This document shows positions 47,767 through 59,663 of a stretch of 64,000 nt of DNA, one piece after another. The DNA is taken from assembly GCA_032358165.1 (NCBI GenBank), contig JAALGY010000053.1, forward strand, positions 1,364,001 through 1,428,000, given 5' to 3'. The notes beneath the pieces are model-generated. The model was given only the letters and a program-made list of their open reading frames with translations. It was not told where the DNA came from and ran no database searches. The translations under genes were made by a program, and so were the position numbers. Positions within the stretch are counted from its first letter, which is position 1. Each line of letters begins with the position of its first letter. Origin of the DNA: Diplosphaera chodatii. Taxonomy: Eukaryota; Chlorophyta; Trebouxiophyceae; Prasiolales; Stichococcaceae.

Positions 47767-50700
47767 TTACGATGCCTGTATGAGTTGCATGGCGGCGGCC
47801 TGCCCATGATGCAGTTGCAGCACTGCTGCTGCTTCCTGCACCAGCTGCGCTGCCTGTGCGTCACGCTGTAAATGATGCAGCAGGGCGGCCAGCTTGAGCT
47901 TGCCATGCGCCACAGCTGTGCTGTCGGCTGGGTAGGACTGGGACATGGTGTCCAGGCTGGCCTGGCAGTGCTGCGCTGCCCCGGCAACATCGCCGCCGGC
48001 TGCAAGGGCGTCGGCAAGTGCGTCCGCTGTGGCACCCAGCAGCTCGTTGCGGGCATGCAGGTGCGCACGGCGGATCTGCGACATGCAGAGATACGCTTAG
48101 CAAAGCGTATCAGTTCTGCAGCAGTCCACCGAGCACTTGCCAGGCAGGATGCTGATGATCATGCCCTGAACGGTTGCCACACCCGCATGCATTCGTGCAG
48201 CGCCGCCGCCGCCTCTCTGACGTTTGGAGCGTCTGATGCCTTGCTGAACAGCGTCCGTGCCCGCTGCAGCTGGGACAGCATGGCGCTGCGACGGCATTGA
48301 GGCAGCTGCTGTGCACACCTGCATGCCGACAGTGAGCCGGCTGACCTGCTGTGACCACAGCTTGACGGCGATCAACACGCTGCAACATCGGCGTGCGGTG
48401 GAAGTTGTCGACAGGTCAAAAACTCCGGAGCAGACGTGGGCAGTGGCGACCACCTGGTGCACTGCTCCGGCAGCCAGCCTGTCGGCACAATGTGCAGTGA
48501 CGTCAGCTGCGCGACGTCGCCGGACAGCACCACCGCACCGCTGCAGCCGTCGCCGCAGCACCGCACGCCGACCTGCGCAGCCTCAGCATGTGCATCCGCA
48601 TCGCACTGCTGGCAGGCGTCGCACCTACAGCAGCAGGGCGGCGCTGTCCACCACGGGCCATGAATACAGCGCCTAGACTGCTGTCATGCACGTCAAGGTA
48701 GGCTTGTGGTGCACACGCTGGTGCAACCAGAGCCGCACGTGCAGTGGAAATGGTACTGCAGCTGCAGCAGCTGCCGCCGCAGCGGCGTGACGTGCTCCCC
48801 GGCCTGCGGGCCATAGCAGTGCAGCAGCTCCGTCCCAGGAGGCAAGTCCCGCAGCGCCCTGACTTCAAGCCTGCTGTCCTGCAGTCACTTGAGGAATGTT
48901 GACGAAACTGCTTGGGTGCCTCATTTCCCCCATGACCATGCACCGGGCTCTGCTCAGCAGCATCGCTGCACACCCGGGTTGCTGCAGCATGAGCAGCGGT
49001 GCAGCCTAGTCCACATCTCCATTGGACACTGGGTACCAAACGTGGCACATCTTCCAGTCTGGCTGGTGATCGCCCATTGTGAGGCACATAGCAGCGGTAA
49101 GCTCACCTCGAACGACATGGACACATTTGGGCAGCAGGAGTGGTTGAGCAGCGATGCCAGCGGGTACAGTGCCAGCGCACGCCTGCAGTACAGCTCCAAC
49201 GTGTTGACACATCGACGTGTGACATGCAGCCTGATTCCGATCGTTCCCCTGTTTCTCTGCTTTGTTGATGATGCAACACTTCCTGCGATGCAGGTGTCCA
49301 CAGCCACATACAGCAGCATGTCGTGCACCTGTCAGTTGGTGTGCGGACGACAGGCGGCACTATGGCGACACCATTCACGGCCACCTGGCACAGAGCGGTC
49401 AGCGTCGCAGCTGCAAGCCGCGCCACGGCGGCCTGCGCAGCCGCGGCAATAGCTGGCGGAGCCTGGGAGCAGGCCGCCGTCACGACTGCAAGCACTGCAA
49501 GCTCCAGTCGCCGCTCAAAGGGCAGCTCCTGCAGGTGGCTTTCCAGCGAGGCCATGTGCGCCGACAGCCCATCATCCTGCAATCAGCATGTCGCACATGG
49601 TGATGACCTCGTACCATTGGTCACTCCGTGCAAGTTTCGCCTAACGTGTACATCCTGTACACGTGAGGCGACTTCCTAGGGGTAAGCGCGATGTCAAGCA
49701 TGATACGGCGACATCTCACCGATGACGCCAAGCGTCTGGCGGCACGGCTGGCAAGGACCGCGTCCTGCGGTAGCAGCAGCGTCCAGGGCACGCCACACTT
49801 GCAGCTGCCGGGCTGGTGCGCGCTCGCCTCGCGGCAGTCGTCTTTGCAAAATGTGACCAGCGGACACAAGCCGCATGGCAGTGGCACCGGTTGCAGCGGC
49901 GCCGTGCACTGGCTGCACAGCTGCATGTGGGGCACAGGCGTTGGTTGGGTACTCGCTGCACTGATTGATGGTCCCGAATGCTACATGTCCTTTGCAAATC
50001 ATGGTGCCTGCATGGCCAGCATGCCCGTCACCTGCTGCCTGTGGCGCTTGTGCAGGGCGGTCTCAAAGGGCAGGTCGAAAAAGGCGGTGCTGCCCGCAGA
50101 GATGGCGTCCTTGGCGACAAGGGTCCGTCCGGCGCCAGTGCGCTCCTGTACTATATAGCAGGAACTGACACCTGTCAGAGGGAGCACCTACGCGCAGAGG
50201 CACAGCCTTGTGCTGCATGATCTAGCCAGGAAACATCAGCATGTCACTCACAGATTATTAACAATGACACAGCGGCCCCACCCTCAACAGCTGGGGCGCG
50301 CGATGTCATCAAGGCTGCAAGGCTGGGTGATGGCATCTCACGAGCCTTCTGACGGGGAAACATCTCAGCACTCCGGGCTTTGGCCTCCCAGAAGCCACCC
50401 TGCGTTTCCATGCGCAGCTGGTCTGACACAATGCAGTGGCATGCACCAGGCACCGCACTGCACAGCTACAAGCATCAGGGTGCGGCCATACTAACCTTAG
50501 GACCGTCCATCCATGCGGCTTGTCGAGCGTGCGCCAAGGCAATCAGCGTAATCCGTTCTGAGTCAGGCGAGTCAGGGATGGACGTCAGGCACTGGGCCGC
50601 AATGTTGTGCAGCTGCACAGCATGCCGCCTGCCAGCAGCGCTTGTCGCATCAAGATACCTGAGCGCTTCTGCAGCAGAAAACCCACGAGCCAGCTCACGA

Positions 50701-51210
50701 GGCTGCTGTGACGTAAAGAGCTGATATGAAGGTGCATCATCTGTAAGTCATTTATTATCAGACGTTTCATGACTCATCAGGATCCTCACTGCTGTACGAG
50801 CAGGCTGCTCCCTGCGAATCGCCACGGCATGATGCAGCATCGCCCTCTGCTTTGTGTTGCAATGCTGTGGCAGTATCGCAGGCTGCATCCTGCGCGGCAG
50901 AAGCGCACTTCCAGTTTGTCAACGCGTGCAAGGCGCAAGTTGCTTTGCTGGTGGGTCTGTGGGCTCTGCCGTGTGGGAGAACTCCGCAGTGGAGATGTCA
51001 TGATGCTATTTCGGTCAATCACTTGCTCACCGCATATCACAGTACCTGAACATCGCGACTGGTAAGCTGCTGGATGGTCTGCTTGAACAGACGGCTGTCC
51101 GCGAGGCGTCTGTACACCAGGTCTGTAAGGCGCACAGCATCCTGCGGCGCGGCTTGCAGCTCAGCTTGATGTTCTTGAAGGCTGGTGAGCAGAGCACTCA
51201 GCGGCGACAT
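47767..51210 (-). CDS. SET and MYND domain protein (SMYD-like lysine methyltransferase)
   Basis: Twelve exons: 51210-51046, 50720-50496, 50417-50282, 50150-50032, 49920-49720, 49576-49329, 49182-49107, 48878-48739, 48624-48454, 48379-48319, 48263-48183, 48075-47767; 643 residues. An N-terminal helical part is followed by the first SET piece (GAGRTLVAKDAISAG), a MYND zinc finger starting LCSQCTAPLQ (CGLCPLVTFC, DDCREASAH, SCKCG), and a helical linker. The second SET piece is YPLASLLNHSCCPNVSMSF, then LEVRALRDLPPGTELLHCYGP; the post-SET cysteines (FHCTCDACQQC) and a TPR-like C-terminus (AHLHARNELLGATADAL onward) close it. The split SET with MYND inside defines SMYD. NHSCxPN and the CYGP Tyr are intact, so it is probably active. 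Targets in algae are unknown. Confidence 0.9.
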
Positions 51211-51808
51211 GGAGCATCAATTTTACATTATACTGTTGCACAGGGCAACATTAGACTGTTGCACAGGGCAACTGGGATCGGGTTGTTATAAGGTCACCAC
51301 TGAGCCTTCATGCCTGGAGCATGGGGAGTTGGAAACACATGCGGAAGTTGCAGGGTGTGGCCTCAGTCAAAAGTATCCTCTGCATGTGCACACTGGTGGG
51401 GCTGGCATCCGAACATCAAACCGTTACAGCAACATGTGGTTTCCGACAAGCGAACTGCAGTGAACTGCTCTCGGGCACACACCATCCAGTCGCACTCCTG
51501 CAGCTGTCGAGCGCTCAATACTGTACATCACTCCGCGCATCAGAAAGTGCAAGGTGCAAGGTACCACGTCACCACACAGACTACCCCCAAGCACGCACAT
51601 CATGTAGAGCCGCGAAAACCAAAACGCCCTCAGGTCTCGTACATCTCACCGTTCCACGTGCAGGTTCGCTTCCGCTCAGCCGACACCTCTCGTGCTGAAC
51701 TCTCGCTGACATGCTCTCCGCTCACCACCAGGTTCCCCTTGCTTGACCTGCCAACCTGCCCCGCTTGGTAGTGTGTTGGACCTCAGACGCATTCCTGTGG
51801 CGCACGCC
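51211..51808. other. Intergenic upstream of the SET/MYND gene
   Basis: 598 nt. An 18-nt unit ACTGTTGCACAGGGCAAC occurs at 51232-51249 and 51255-51272, just upstream of the SET/MYND start codon. No other feature seen. Confidence 0.5.
51232..51272. repeat. 18-nt direct repeat before the SET/MYND start
   Basis: Two exact copies, 23 nt from start to start, within 65 nt of the start codon; they may lie in the 5' UTR. Function unknown. Confidence 0.8.
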
Positions 51809-53208
51809 TCACAGCTGTGCAGGCGCCGTGGGCGGCAGCACGAAGGGGCCGCCGAAGTGCTGACGCGCCCGCTGCATTGGCGACTGCTGGTCCGGGGTGC
51901 GGGGGCTGGCGTCGCTGTCCATGCAGCTGGCGGCGGCCGCCGCTGCCTGCGCTGCCAGGCTGTTGCTGGACAGGCTGGCATTCAGCGCATTGACTGTTGC
52001 GGTGCAGCTGTGGCGTACCATGATAGCCGGCGCCGACTCCTGTGGACACCGCTTCACAAATGTCAGCTCGGAAGTCAACACGTTTGGGAAAGCACAGAAC
52101 CAGCTCGGGCAGCGGTGCAGCCTGCGGTGCACACGGCAAGGCACACCTGGCGCGATATCAGCGAAGTGTGCCCCAGGAGCTGCACCGTATCGTCGAGCAA
52201 CTGACTCAGGACCACGGGGTCTGTCTCAGCAGCATCCTGCTGCAGCCCCAGGGGGCTGTGCTGCTGCATGGGCCGATTGACCTGGTCCTGCAGCACGGTG
52301 CAGGGTGGGACTGACATTTGTGGCCTGCTGCCGCCACCGCTGATGGGGATGGGCTGCGTCGCGCGCCGGATGTGGCTGCCTGGGTCGGTGCCGCGGCGGA
52401 CGCCGCCGCCGCTGCTGCTCTCCGCCTGCTGGTCTGCCTGCCGCAGATGCTGCTGCTGCCCCCGCACTTCCCTCCCCGGCTGCTGCGGCTGGTCCAGGGA
52501 CCGCCGCTTGGGCTGCTCCGCGGCCACGCCCGAGCTGCTGTGCGCCCGCTTCAGGCCTCTGTGCGCGACGTCATCCTGCAGACCAACGGAGGGACAGGGT
52601 GTCACGCCCCCACCTCGCATCTAGCGTCCTGCTCAGCCTCAGGGCAGTATCCTCAAGCATGGTCCGTCTGCATACAATTCAGCTTTGTGCTGGGCCGACT
52701 TTCCTGACGGGCTTGAGGACAGTTCAACCCTTTTACGCAACATGTGAATGCAGCCAGCACCTGCTGCTCGCTCTCCTCCTCCTCTCTCCGCTCCAATGGC
52801 GCCTCGAGCATCGGCGGAAACGACTTGCCAAATCGCCCATACGGGCTCGCGGGCGAGCCGGATGCCAGGCCATGGCCCGGCCGGCAAGGCCTGGGAGGCG
52901 GCCACTTGGCGCTGTATCGCTGCTCTGCGCCCACTGATGCACTCCGCTGCTTGGATGACGGCAGCCGCGCCGATGGTATCAGATACATGTTGCTGCGTGA
53001 CCACTCCTCAAGGCTCTCCGACTCATGACTCTCCGGCAACCAGCTCAGCAACCACCTGCAAGGCACCCAGACACCCGCGTTGCTGCGCCAGATCAGCGGG
53101 GGCTTCGATGCTGCCGAGGAGCCACGTTCTGACCAGCGGCCGGGCGTGCATTGACGGTGCGTTCAAACCTCGCAGCACTCGGGACGCCCATGTTCGCTGC
53201 GCGCTCAT
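51809..53208 (-). CDS. Unrecognised protein, low-complexity, probably nuclear
   Basis: Three 3' exons are well supported by phase: 53055-52761, 52575-52147, 52039-51809. The 5' exon is uncertain; ATG 53208 with a donor near 53120 is one option. The coded sequence is rich in Ser, Gln, Gly, Ala and Pro, with a basic EQPKRRSL stretch that could be a nuclear signal, an acidic REEEESEQQ run and an Ala-rich stretch with SLAAQAAAAAASC. One short helical segment (PVVLSQLLDDTVQLLGHTS) looks structured. I recognise no domain. It could be a transcription regulator or an RNA-binding scaffold, but nothing in the sequence proves a function. Confidence 0.45.
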
Positions 53209-53831
53209 CCGACGGGCCTGTGTGCCCGCTGGACGCGCCGCCGCCCCTCACAGCTGCGTGCGGTTGTGTGTCAGGACCGCAGGACAGCGCTGCGCCTGGG
53301 GTTTGCGGATTTGCAGGCCCGGCTGCCAGTCGAGAGCCCTCACCACCCGGGCATGCCAGGCAGGCAGCACCGGACAAGCTGTCAGGCGCAACGCCTGCGC
53401 GATCGCGGAAGCTGCACTGGCTCAGATCGCCCGAGATTTTCGCCTTCGAGGGGTGCCAAGCAAGCAAAACGGGGGCTCCAGGGCTTTGTGACCAATGCCA
53501 CCCGGCACCCATGTGCGAACCAGCGGCCGCTGCAGTTCCGTGTGCAGTGCCGCTGCATACACTCACGTGTCTTGTTACTTGGCCGAGTCTGCGGCGCTGG
53601 TCCAGTAATGATGATCGGCAGCAGCCGCTGCCATGGCAAGCCCATCGCACAGCAGCCTCCGGCGCACCCTGTCCTGCGCTGCAGCAGACCGACAGCGGCC
53701 CCGATCGCCAGCTTGCGATGCCCTCGGAACGTGCAGCAGCACACTGGCCCTCTCAGCTCGGCCCTCCATCACATTGCAAGGTGCAGCATTGACCGTGTGA
53801 AGTTGGACCTCCGACACTGATCTGGCTGTCC
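53209..53831. other. GC-rich region open on both strands
   Basis: Long open frames overlap here on plus (53151-53792, 53266-53820) and minus (53093-53650). One may be the missing 5' exon of the gene at 51809 (minus) or the transit-peptide exon of the carrier at 53832 (plus). I could not decide. Confidence 0.4.
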
Positions 53832-56388
53832 ATGGTACCATGTCCTGATGCAGAGTGTGCAGCATTCTGCGTATCAACAGCGCAGCAACAAACTGATGTT
53901 TTCCTGCATCCGAGGCGTGCTGATGTGCTGCCCAACAGGCAGGAGCATGGTCGGGACATGCAGCGGTGTGCAGCAACAGAATCTTTTGCGGCTGTTCCGG
54001 AGCCGCCCACCGCCCCGGAGGGCTTCGACAAGTTCGTCGAGACCCTGACGACCATGTTCCCCATCTGGGTGAGCCGTTGCCGCCGCATCGTGTGCCGCTG
54101 TTCGCGCGCTGCAGCCTGGCAGCATCGCCGCCAGTGGCAGCGGGTCTGCGGGCTGCTCATTCGACAGCCGCTGTGACGGCCTGCAGGTCATCCTGGGGGC
54201 GACGCTGGGCATCACGCGGCCGTCGGCCGTCACGTGGCTGGACAGCAACCTGTTCACCTACGCCCTGGGCTTTCTGATGCTGTCAATGGGCCTGACGCTG
54301 ACTGTTGACGACTTCAAAAAGGTGCCGTATCGTGTTCTTCCACTCCACCCACATGCGCAACTGCAGTGATGCAGACTCCACAATACAGCTAACGGCTGTG
54401 TAGCCCTGCACTGATGCCACAACATCCTCGTGGCCTTGCAGTGCCTTGCGACGCCAGCCCCGATCGCCGTCGGCTACTTCGGGCAGTACTTCATCAAGCC
54501 GTTGCTGGGCTTTATCATCGCCAAGGTGGCCACTGTCAGTATTGATTACCAACACGTAAACATCGCTCCTGCACGGACTCAGTGTATGGGACCCTTTGCT
54601 GAGCAGAGCCACCCTTGCTGAGTGCATGATGCCACTTGTTTGTAGGTGCTGAACCTGTCGCCCGCTCTGGCAACCGGCCTCATTCTGGTGTCCTGCTGCC
54701 CTGGCGGACAGGTCGGTCACGCTGCAAACGACTTTGCGATGCATGCTGATGCTGCCTGAGAGGACAGTGCCTGTTGGCGGATAGCCAGGTGGTGGCCTCC
54801 GACCCTGCTGCATGCTGCGCCAGGCGTCCAACGTGGCGACGTACATCGCGCACGGCGATGTGGCTCTGTCGGTGCTGATGACCACAGCATCGACGGTGGG
54901 CGCCATCGTCATGACGCCGCTGCTGGTGAAGGTCCTGGCCGGCGCCCTGGTCCCCGTCGACGCCAAGGTGCTTATTTATTATTGATCATTTAATTATTTA
55001 TTTATTTATCCATTTATTTGTTTGTTTGTTTACTTATTTTGCTGTCACAGCGCCTGACGCCCTTTAGAGTAGCGGAGTACGGTTTGCACGGAATGCACGT
55101 GACGCTGTGAACGCCGTAGCATCATACTGTAGAAGTGTGGCTATAATTTCGGTAGGGCCCGGCAGGGCATCCTCAAAACACCCACGTGACCGCTGCTGCG
55201 CTGCGCTGCGCAGGGCCTGGCGCTGTCGACGTTCCAGGTGGTGCTGGTGCCCACGATCGTGGGCGTGTCGCTCAACGAGATGTTCCCGCGCCTGGTCAAG
55301 AAGTTCACGCGGGTGCTGCCGCTGGTGGGCGTGGTGCTGACCACGCTGCTGTGCGCCTCCCCCGTCGGCCAGGTCTCCGGCGTCCTCAAGTGCGCCACGA
55401 CTCCCACATCTGCACTCTTTTTCGCTCCATTTGGTCATTTCCCTTGTCGTTTCGGTTCCTTCCTGCTGCAGCCCACGGCGAGTCACCAGGTCCTCACATA
55501 CCAAGCATGCTCCACTGTGGACTTGCTCATGCCCAGTATGGGGTGCACGTCATGCTGCACTGCATCCACCAGGCGGTGCACCGTGGCATCGCCAAATCGA
55601 GCGCCCTGCCTATAACAACCCCACCGCCCAAGCTCGAAGACAAAGCAGATACTCTGCTGGAGTGTCCGAAGTGTCGAGGGCGGTGTCCGATTACCATGCT
55701 GCCGTGTGCAGGACCATGGGGTCCCAGCTGGCGCTGCCGGTGGCCCTGCTGCACGCTTTCGCCTTTGGTCTGGGCTACTGGATGTGCCGCTTCCTGGGCT
55801 TCAACGAGAAGACTGCGCGCACGGTGTCCATCGAGACAGGTGCACAGTTACCACCCTGCTGCTGTATCTGCTGCAAATGTTGCTGCATTCAGTTTGCCAT
55901 CTCTGTGTGTTGCCCCACATGATCGTCGTTGACATCTGTAGAGGCATCCTCAGCGGACGGTAGAACCCGTCCATCGCAGGGCTGATTTGGTCCAACAATC
56001 GACTCACGGTGGTCATGCTTTTTTCTGCAGGCATGCAGAGCGCGGCGCTGGGCTTCATGCTGGCGCAAGCGCACTTCGCTGACGCCCTGGTGGCTGTGCC
56101 GTCTGCTGTGTCAGTGGTGTTCATGGTGGGTTCGATGCATTTGGCATTGCTCTTGTCACAGATGAAACCTGTAGCTACACTGCTGCCGTTGTGCTTTTGG
56201 GTGCTGCTATCAGTGGCCGAGCCATCGGCACGTGGCTAACTGGAAAGTCTCCTGAAATTGTTTTCGTCACAGCACTCGCCGTGACATGTGCAAATGGTCT
56301 GGCGCAGGCGCTTGGCGGCTCCGGGCTGGCGGTCTTTTGGCGCAACCGCCCGGTGGACACAAGTGACCACATGGACAAATCTCTGTAG
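53832..56388 (+). CDS. BASS family carrier (bile acid:sodium symporter-like), probably plastid envelope
   Basis: Exons 53832-54068, 54187-54321, 54442-54525, 54646-54711, 54824-54967, 55214-55389, 55712-55839, 56031-56125, 56308-56388; at least 381 residues. The conserved part opens [17 protein letters not shown], a stretch shared by plastid BASS proteins just after the transit peptide. Then come [67 protein letters not shown] with the sodium-site region, and [19 protein letters not shown]. Plant BASS members move pyruvate, glycolate or 2-keto acids with sodium; the substrate is not predictable here. The N-terminus from ATG 53832 does not look like a transit peptide, so an upstream exon is likely. 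Confidence 0.88.
54971..55040. repeat. AT-rich tetranucleotide repeat in a BASS intron
   Basis: TTAT/TTTA units followed by TTTG units, about 70 nt, right after the exon 5 donor. Strikingly AT-rich in a GC-rich neighbourhood. Confidence 0.85.
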
Positions 56389-57042
56389 GTTGTGTGCATC
56401 GCGGTCAAGACTGGGCGCTGCACATTCTCTGGTTGTGCAGCTTGCTTGCGGTCAACGCCTATCAGTGCGGCAGCCCGAGGCGGTCACTGCAGCTTATGCC
56501 TCGGTACTCCAGGTGTTCAGTGCAGTGGGGCCTTGAAGTTGCTGCTTCGTTCCCATGTCTGCAAGCGGCTGCCGCAAGCCATCACCACGTCAGCCAACAG
56601 CATGTGGAGAGTTGGTTTCGAGAGAGGTTACTTTCAGAGTCGCATGTCTGAGCTTTCTCAGTTGGCGACAGCAGGTCCAGTGTCTCTACACGGCAGCCGT
56701 GCATATGTCATGGTCGTCAGGTTGTGTGCATTGTCCAGTGACTAGACAGAGTGAGAGCTGTGAAGTGTCGCAGTAATCTGACTAAGTAGTTCCGACATAT
56801 CTCAACATTCGCTTTGCACCCCAAGACTTCCACAGGCTGCAAAGGATGTGTGGCCAAACAACATCAACACAGTGGTCAACATCATACGGCTGACATGGGC
56901 AGCCAAAAGCTGCCATTGCGACACTTCAGCGCTGCACCACACCGCTACAGTTCATGCTCGCTCAATTTTCCGGCAATGGTGCCAGCCCACGGCTAGCTCT
57001 GCTGGAAGTCACACACAACGGCTGTCGCCCCAGCAGCCCTCT
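56389..57042. other. Intergenic, convergent 3' ends
   Basis: 654 nt between the carrier and C2-protein stops. No coding signal seen. Confidence 0.4.
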
Positions 57043-58568
57043 TCAGCCAAGCAACCCCTTCCTTTTGGCCTGCTGCGGCTGGGGCGGCGCCTCGTCGCGC
57101 TTGCCCCGCTGCTGCTGTGCAAACACCACTGCTCCCGCTGCGGCGGCGCCCAGCACCAGCAGCTTCACCACATTCGGCACCCCCCTGCACCGGGGGATCG
57201 GGGCACGACATCACCATGTGCTGCGCGCTACATGCACACAGGTCCTGGCACACTCGCGCCGCCTTACAGAGCCATGCACACATGCCAAACAGAACGCATC
57301 GCCAACCCAAGGGTCGTCGATATAACAGACCCACCCATTCCTCTTCTCCTCCGGCTGAGTTTGCTGCGCGCCATCGCCCAGGCCATCTGCACCGTCCTTG
57401 CTGTAGCTCTTGAAGGACAGCTGCGGCATAAAGGGCGCCGGCGAATCGCCTGTGAGCCAGCAGCGCACATTAGCGCTTTCAGAGTGGCGATTGCAAGCTC
57501 GTGCTGAGACTGCGCACAAACCAATATAGCCAATCAAACGCCAGACAGGAAGCTTGATATCATCCTTCTATGGGCTCAATATGCAACGAACAGCACTCGC
57601 CTGACAGGGCATCCTCGGCGGATTCTGTTGAGAAGTTCATGGCGACCCGGATGAAGCCGCCCTCGCCGCCGTTCTTGGGCTTGAACAGCTCAAAGTACTT
57701 GTCGATGGGCACCGCCTCCAGTATGTCATCCACATAGATGCCTGTGCGCAGTGAGCAATGCAGTCAAACCGGCTGGGCGGCAGCGTGCAACCCTAGTGCA
57801 GTGGGTACTCAGGCCTGCAGCGATGCTGATGCCTCGGCAGCACGTGATAGGCATAACACATCAGCGAACAGCTGCAAGACGCCACACACCGCAGGCTGCC
57901 ACGACGGAGGTGCCGGTGCTGCCGCCGCTGCGCTTCTCCTTGCACAGCATGATCCGCAGCTCTGTCGCGCCCTCCAGCACCTCGCTGCAGCACGGGCCAC
58001 TGCCCTGATCAGCGGGCTCGTCTGACAAAACTGCTGGGTGCTGTGCAATGAGTTGCTCACAACTGTGTTTGTGCAGTCACTCCAGCGGCTCACCATGTCA
58101 AGTCCTCCTGCCAGCTGATCTGGCTGGACAGCACCCGCTTCTTGGAGGATGACACCTGCGGGGCCAGTCCATCGGCCATGGCTCAGGCACAGATTGCAAG
58201 TTTCCAGTATAATGCTGATGTTCATCGACAGGCGGGTAGGTTGACAGCTGGGCTGTCACCTTGACTGTGGGTGTGTCAGGGCTGCCGCCCCGTATCTCAA
58301 CTGCAGGGATGCAGACTTCGAATTCAGATCCGGAGAGTGGGCAATATGGGTGTGACACGGAAAGGTGCGGGCTTATGCAATCGATGTCGACCTCAGGCAC
58401 ATGCTCAACAAGGATCTGCCAGGCTTTTCATCGCAGGCATTCGGGGCTGCGCGCCGCACCTTTCACGAAGCCCTCATAAAAGCTGGGGTCCCACACCTCC
58501 TCCTCATCCTTGTTGCGCCCTGACGCCTCTGCCACTGTGACGACCAGGTAACCCCGCACGGCTGCCAT
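57043..58568 (-). CDS. Small C2-domain protein with C-terminal membrane anchor
   Basis: Seven exons: 58568-58460, 58300-58260, 58155-58094, 57984-57890, 57741-57601, 57449-57335, 57184-57043; 234 residues. A C2 domain fills residues 5-155: GYLVVTVAEASG, FYEGFVKVEIRGGS, VSSSKKRVLSSQISWQEDLTC, ATELRIMLCKEK, then GGFIRVAMNF. A polar linker (about 160-195) and a hydrophobic stretch near the end (VVKLLVLGAAAAGAVVFA) followed by a basic tail suggest a tail-anchored protein. C2 domains bind lipids, often with calcium; the usual paired Asp residues are not obvious, so calcium binding is doubtful. The intron at 57450-57600 has a GC donor. No closer family recognised. Confidence 0.75.
57450..57600 (-). 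other. GC-AG intron in the C2-protein gene
   Basis: The exon ends CTGTCAG and is followed by GCGAGT; the acceptor is CTCACAG. The phase is kept (Ser, then Gly split 1/2). Confidence 0.7.
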
Positions 58569-59237
58569 GACACCGCTGCACCAGATCTGCGGGCGCAGAT
58601 AGCATGGTGTGCATGCATGTGTACAACCTGCTCACAAGACGCTGGCATGCGCCAAACATGTCAGCACTGTAAGCACAACAATGTACCTGGCTCAATCTTG
58701 ATTGCGCAGCAGCCTCGGACCTCTGCAATAACGGAAGTCAAGATCGGATTGCTCAAATTTCCAGACGAAAGGGCAGTGGTCAATGGTGCCCTTGCACGTC
58801 CGCAACCGGCACAAGCACAGGGCCGGGGCTTGTGTCAACCTCTCTAACCTGCAAGCAAGCCTGGGCCGCGACACTGGGCCCTCGGCGATCTGATCGCAAC
58901 CTCGGTATGCCGCTGCCGAGCTGTGAATATGCCTGTAGTTTAGAAGCTTGCTGCCCTGTGTCTGTGAGGGCCCATGTGTGCAGCACAGAAGACGTCACAC
59001 ACCACGTCAGATCGGTCCTGTAAAGCGTGCTGCTGCTACTGACATTTGTTGAGGCGCAAGGTTGTCAAACGCGACGACAGTCTGTGAAGCAAGTGGTTGT
59101 GTCGGAAGGTGCGGGAGGAACGCCAACAGCTCGTGGCGTGGGAGGATTTTGCCGCCTGGGTTCAGTGCGACAAAGTCCAAACATTCAACAAGCAGCGGAC
59201 AGCCTGTGAAGTCTTGCAACAGACAGCGGTTGGAGCC
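58569..59237. other. Intergenic, divergent promoters
   Basis: 669 nt between the C2-protein and UMP1 starts. The UMP1 frame is open 47 codons further upstream, but no family similarity lies there. Confidence 0.4.
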
Positions 59238-59663
59238 ATGGACGGCGGCACGGGGCTGCCAGTGCAGGTGGTGCCGCATGATGCGCTGCGGCAGGGGCTC
59301 AGCGCGCTGAAGCAGACTGCTGAGGTGTCGCACCCCGTCGAGGCCATCCAGGATCACCTTCGGAAGCAGCAGGAGCAGTCGCGGGACGCGATGCTCGGCA
59401 ACATCTACGGCTCTGCGCTGCCAGCGCGCATGCAAATCGAGCGCCAAATTCTTCGCAACGTGCGGCGGCTACCCGGCATGCCGTCGTCAAACGCGCTGTA
59501 CGAGGCGATGGCCGGCGACCTGGACGACTTTGGGCTGGAGGCGTATGTGGGCAACCCTGCCGAGCGGGAGGTGCCCGGCGCGGACCTGCACTCGCAGATG
59601 GAGGCGCGCAGGGCTGGCGGGCCCCGCACTGGTCCAGTTCCAGCCACGCGGGCCTTCTTCTAG
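59238..59663 (+). CDS. UMP1: Proteasome maturation factor UMP1 (POMP)
   Basis: A single exon of 141 residues, the usual family length, starting at ATG 59238. The core is diagnostic: VSHPVEAIQDHLRKQQEQ, then NIYGSALPARMQIERQIL, RRLPGMPSSNALYEAMAGD and LDDFGLEAYVGNP. UMP1 is a chaperone trapped inside half-proteasomes that checks 20S core assembly and is degraded as the first substrate. It is intrinsically disordered and acts in cytosol and nucleus. Intronless genes are rare in this window, so a retrocopy origin is possible, but the frame and all motifs are intact. Confidence 0.95.
   Translation: MDGGTGLPVQVVPHDALRQGLSALKQTAEVSHPVEAIQDHLRKQQEQSRDAMLGNIYGSALPARMQIERQILRNVRRLPGMPSSNALYEAMAGDLDDFGLEAYVGNPAEREVPGADLHSQMEARRAGGPRTGPVPATRAFF

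Noticed and set aside
59097..59237. Longer UMP1 start
   Set aside because: The frame is open upstream, but there is no ATG in it and the family length is met from ATG 59238.
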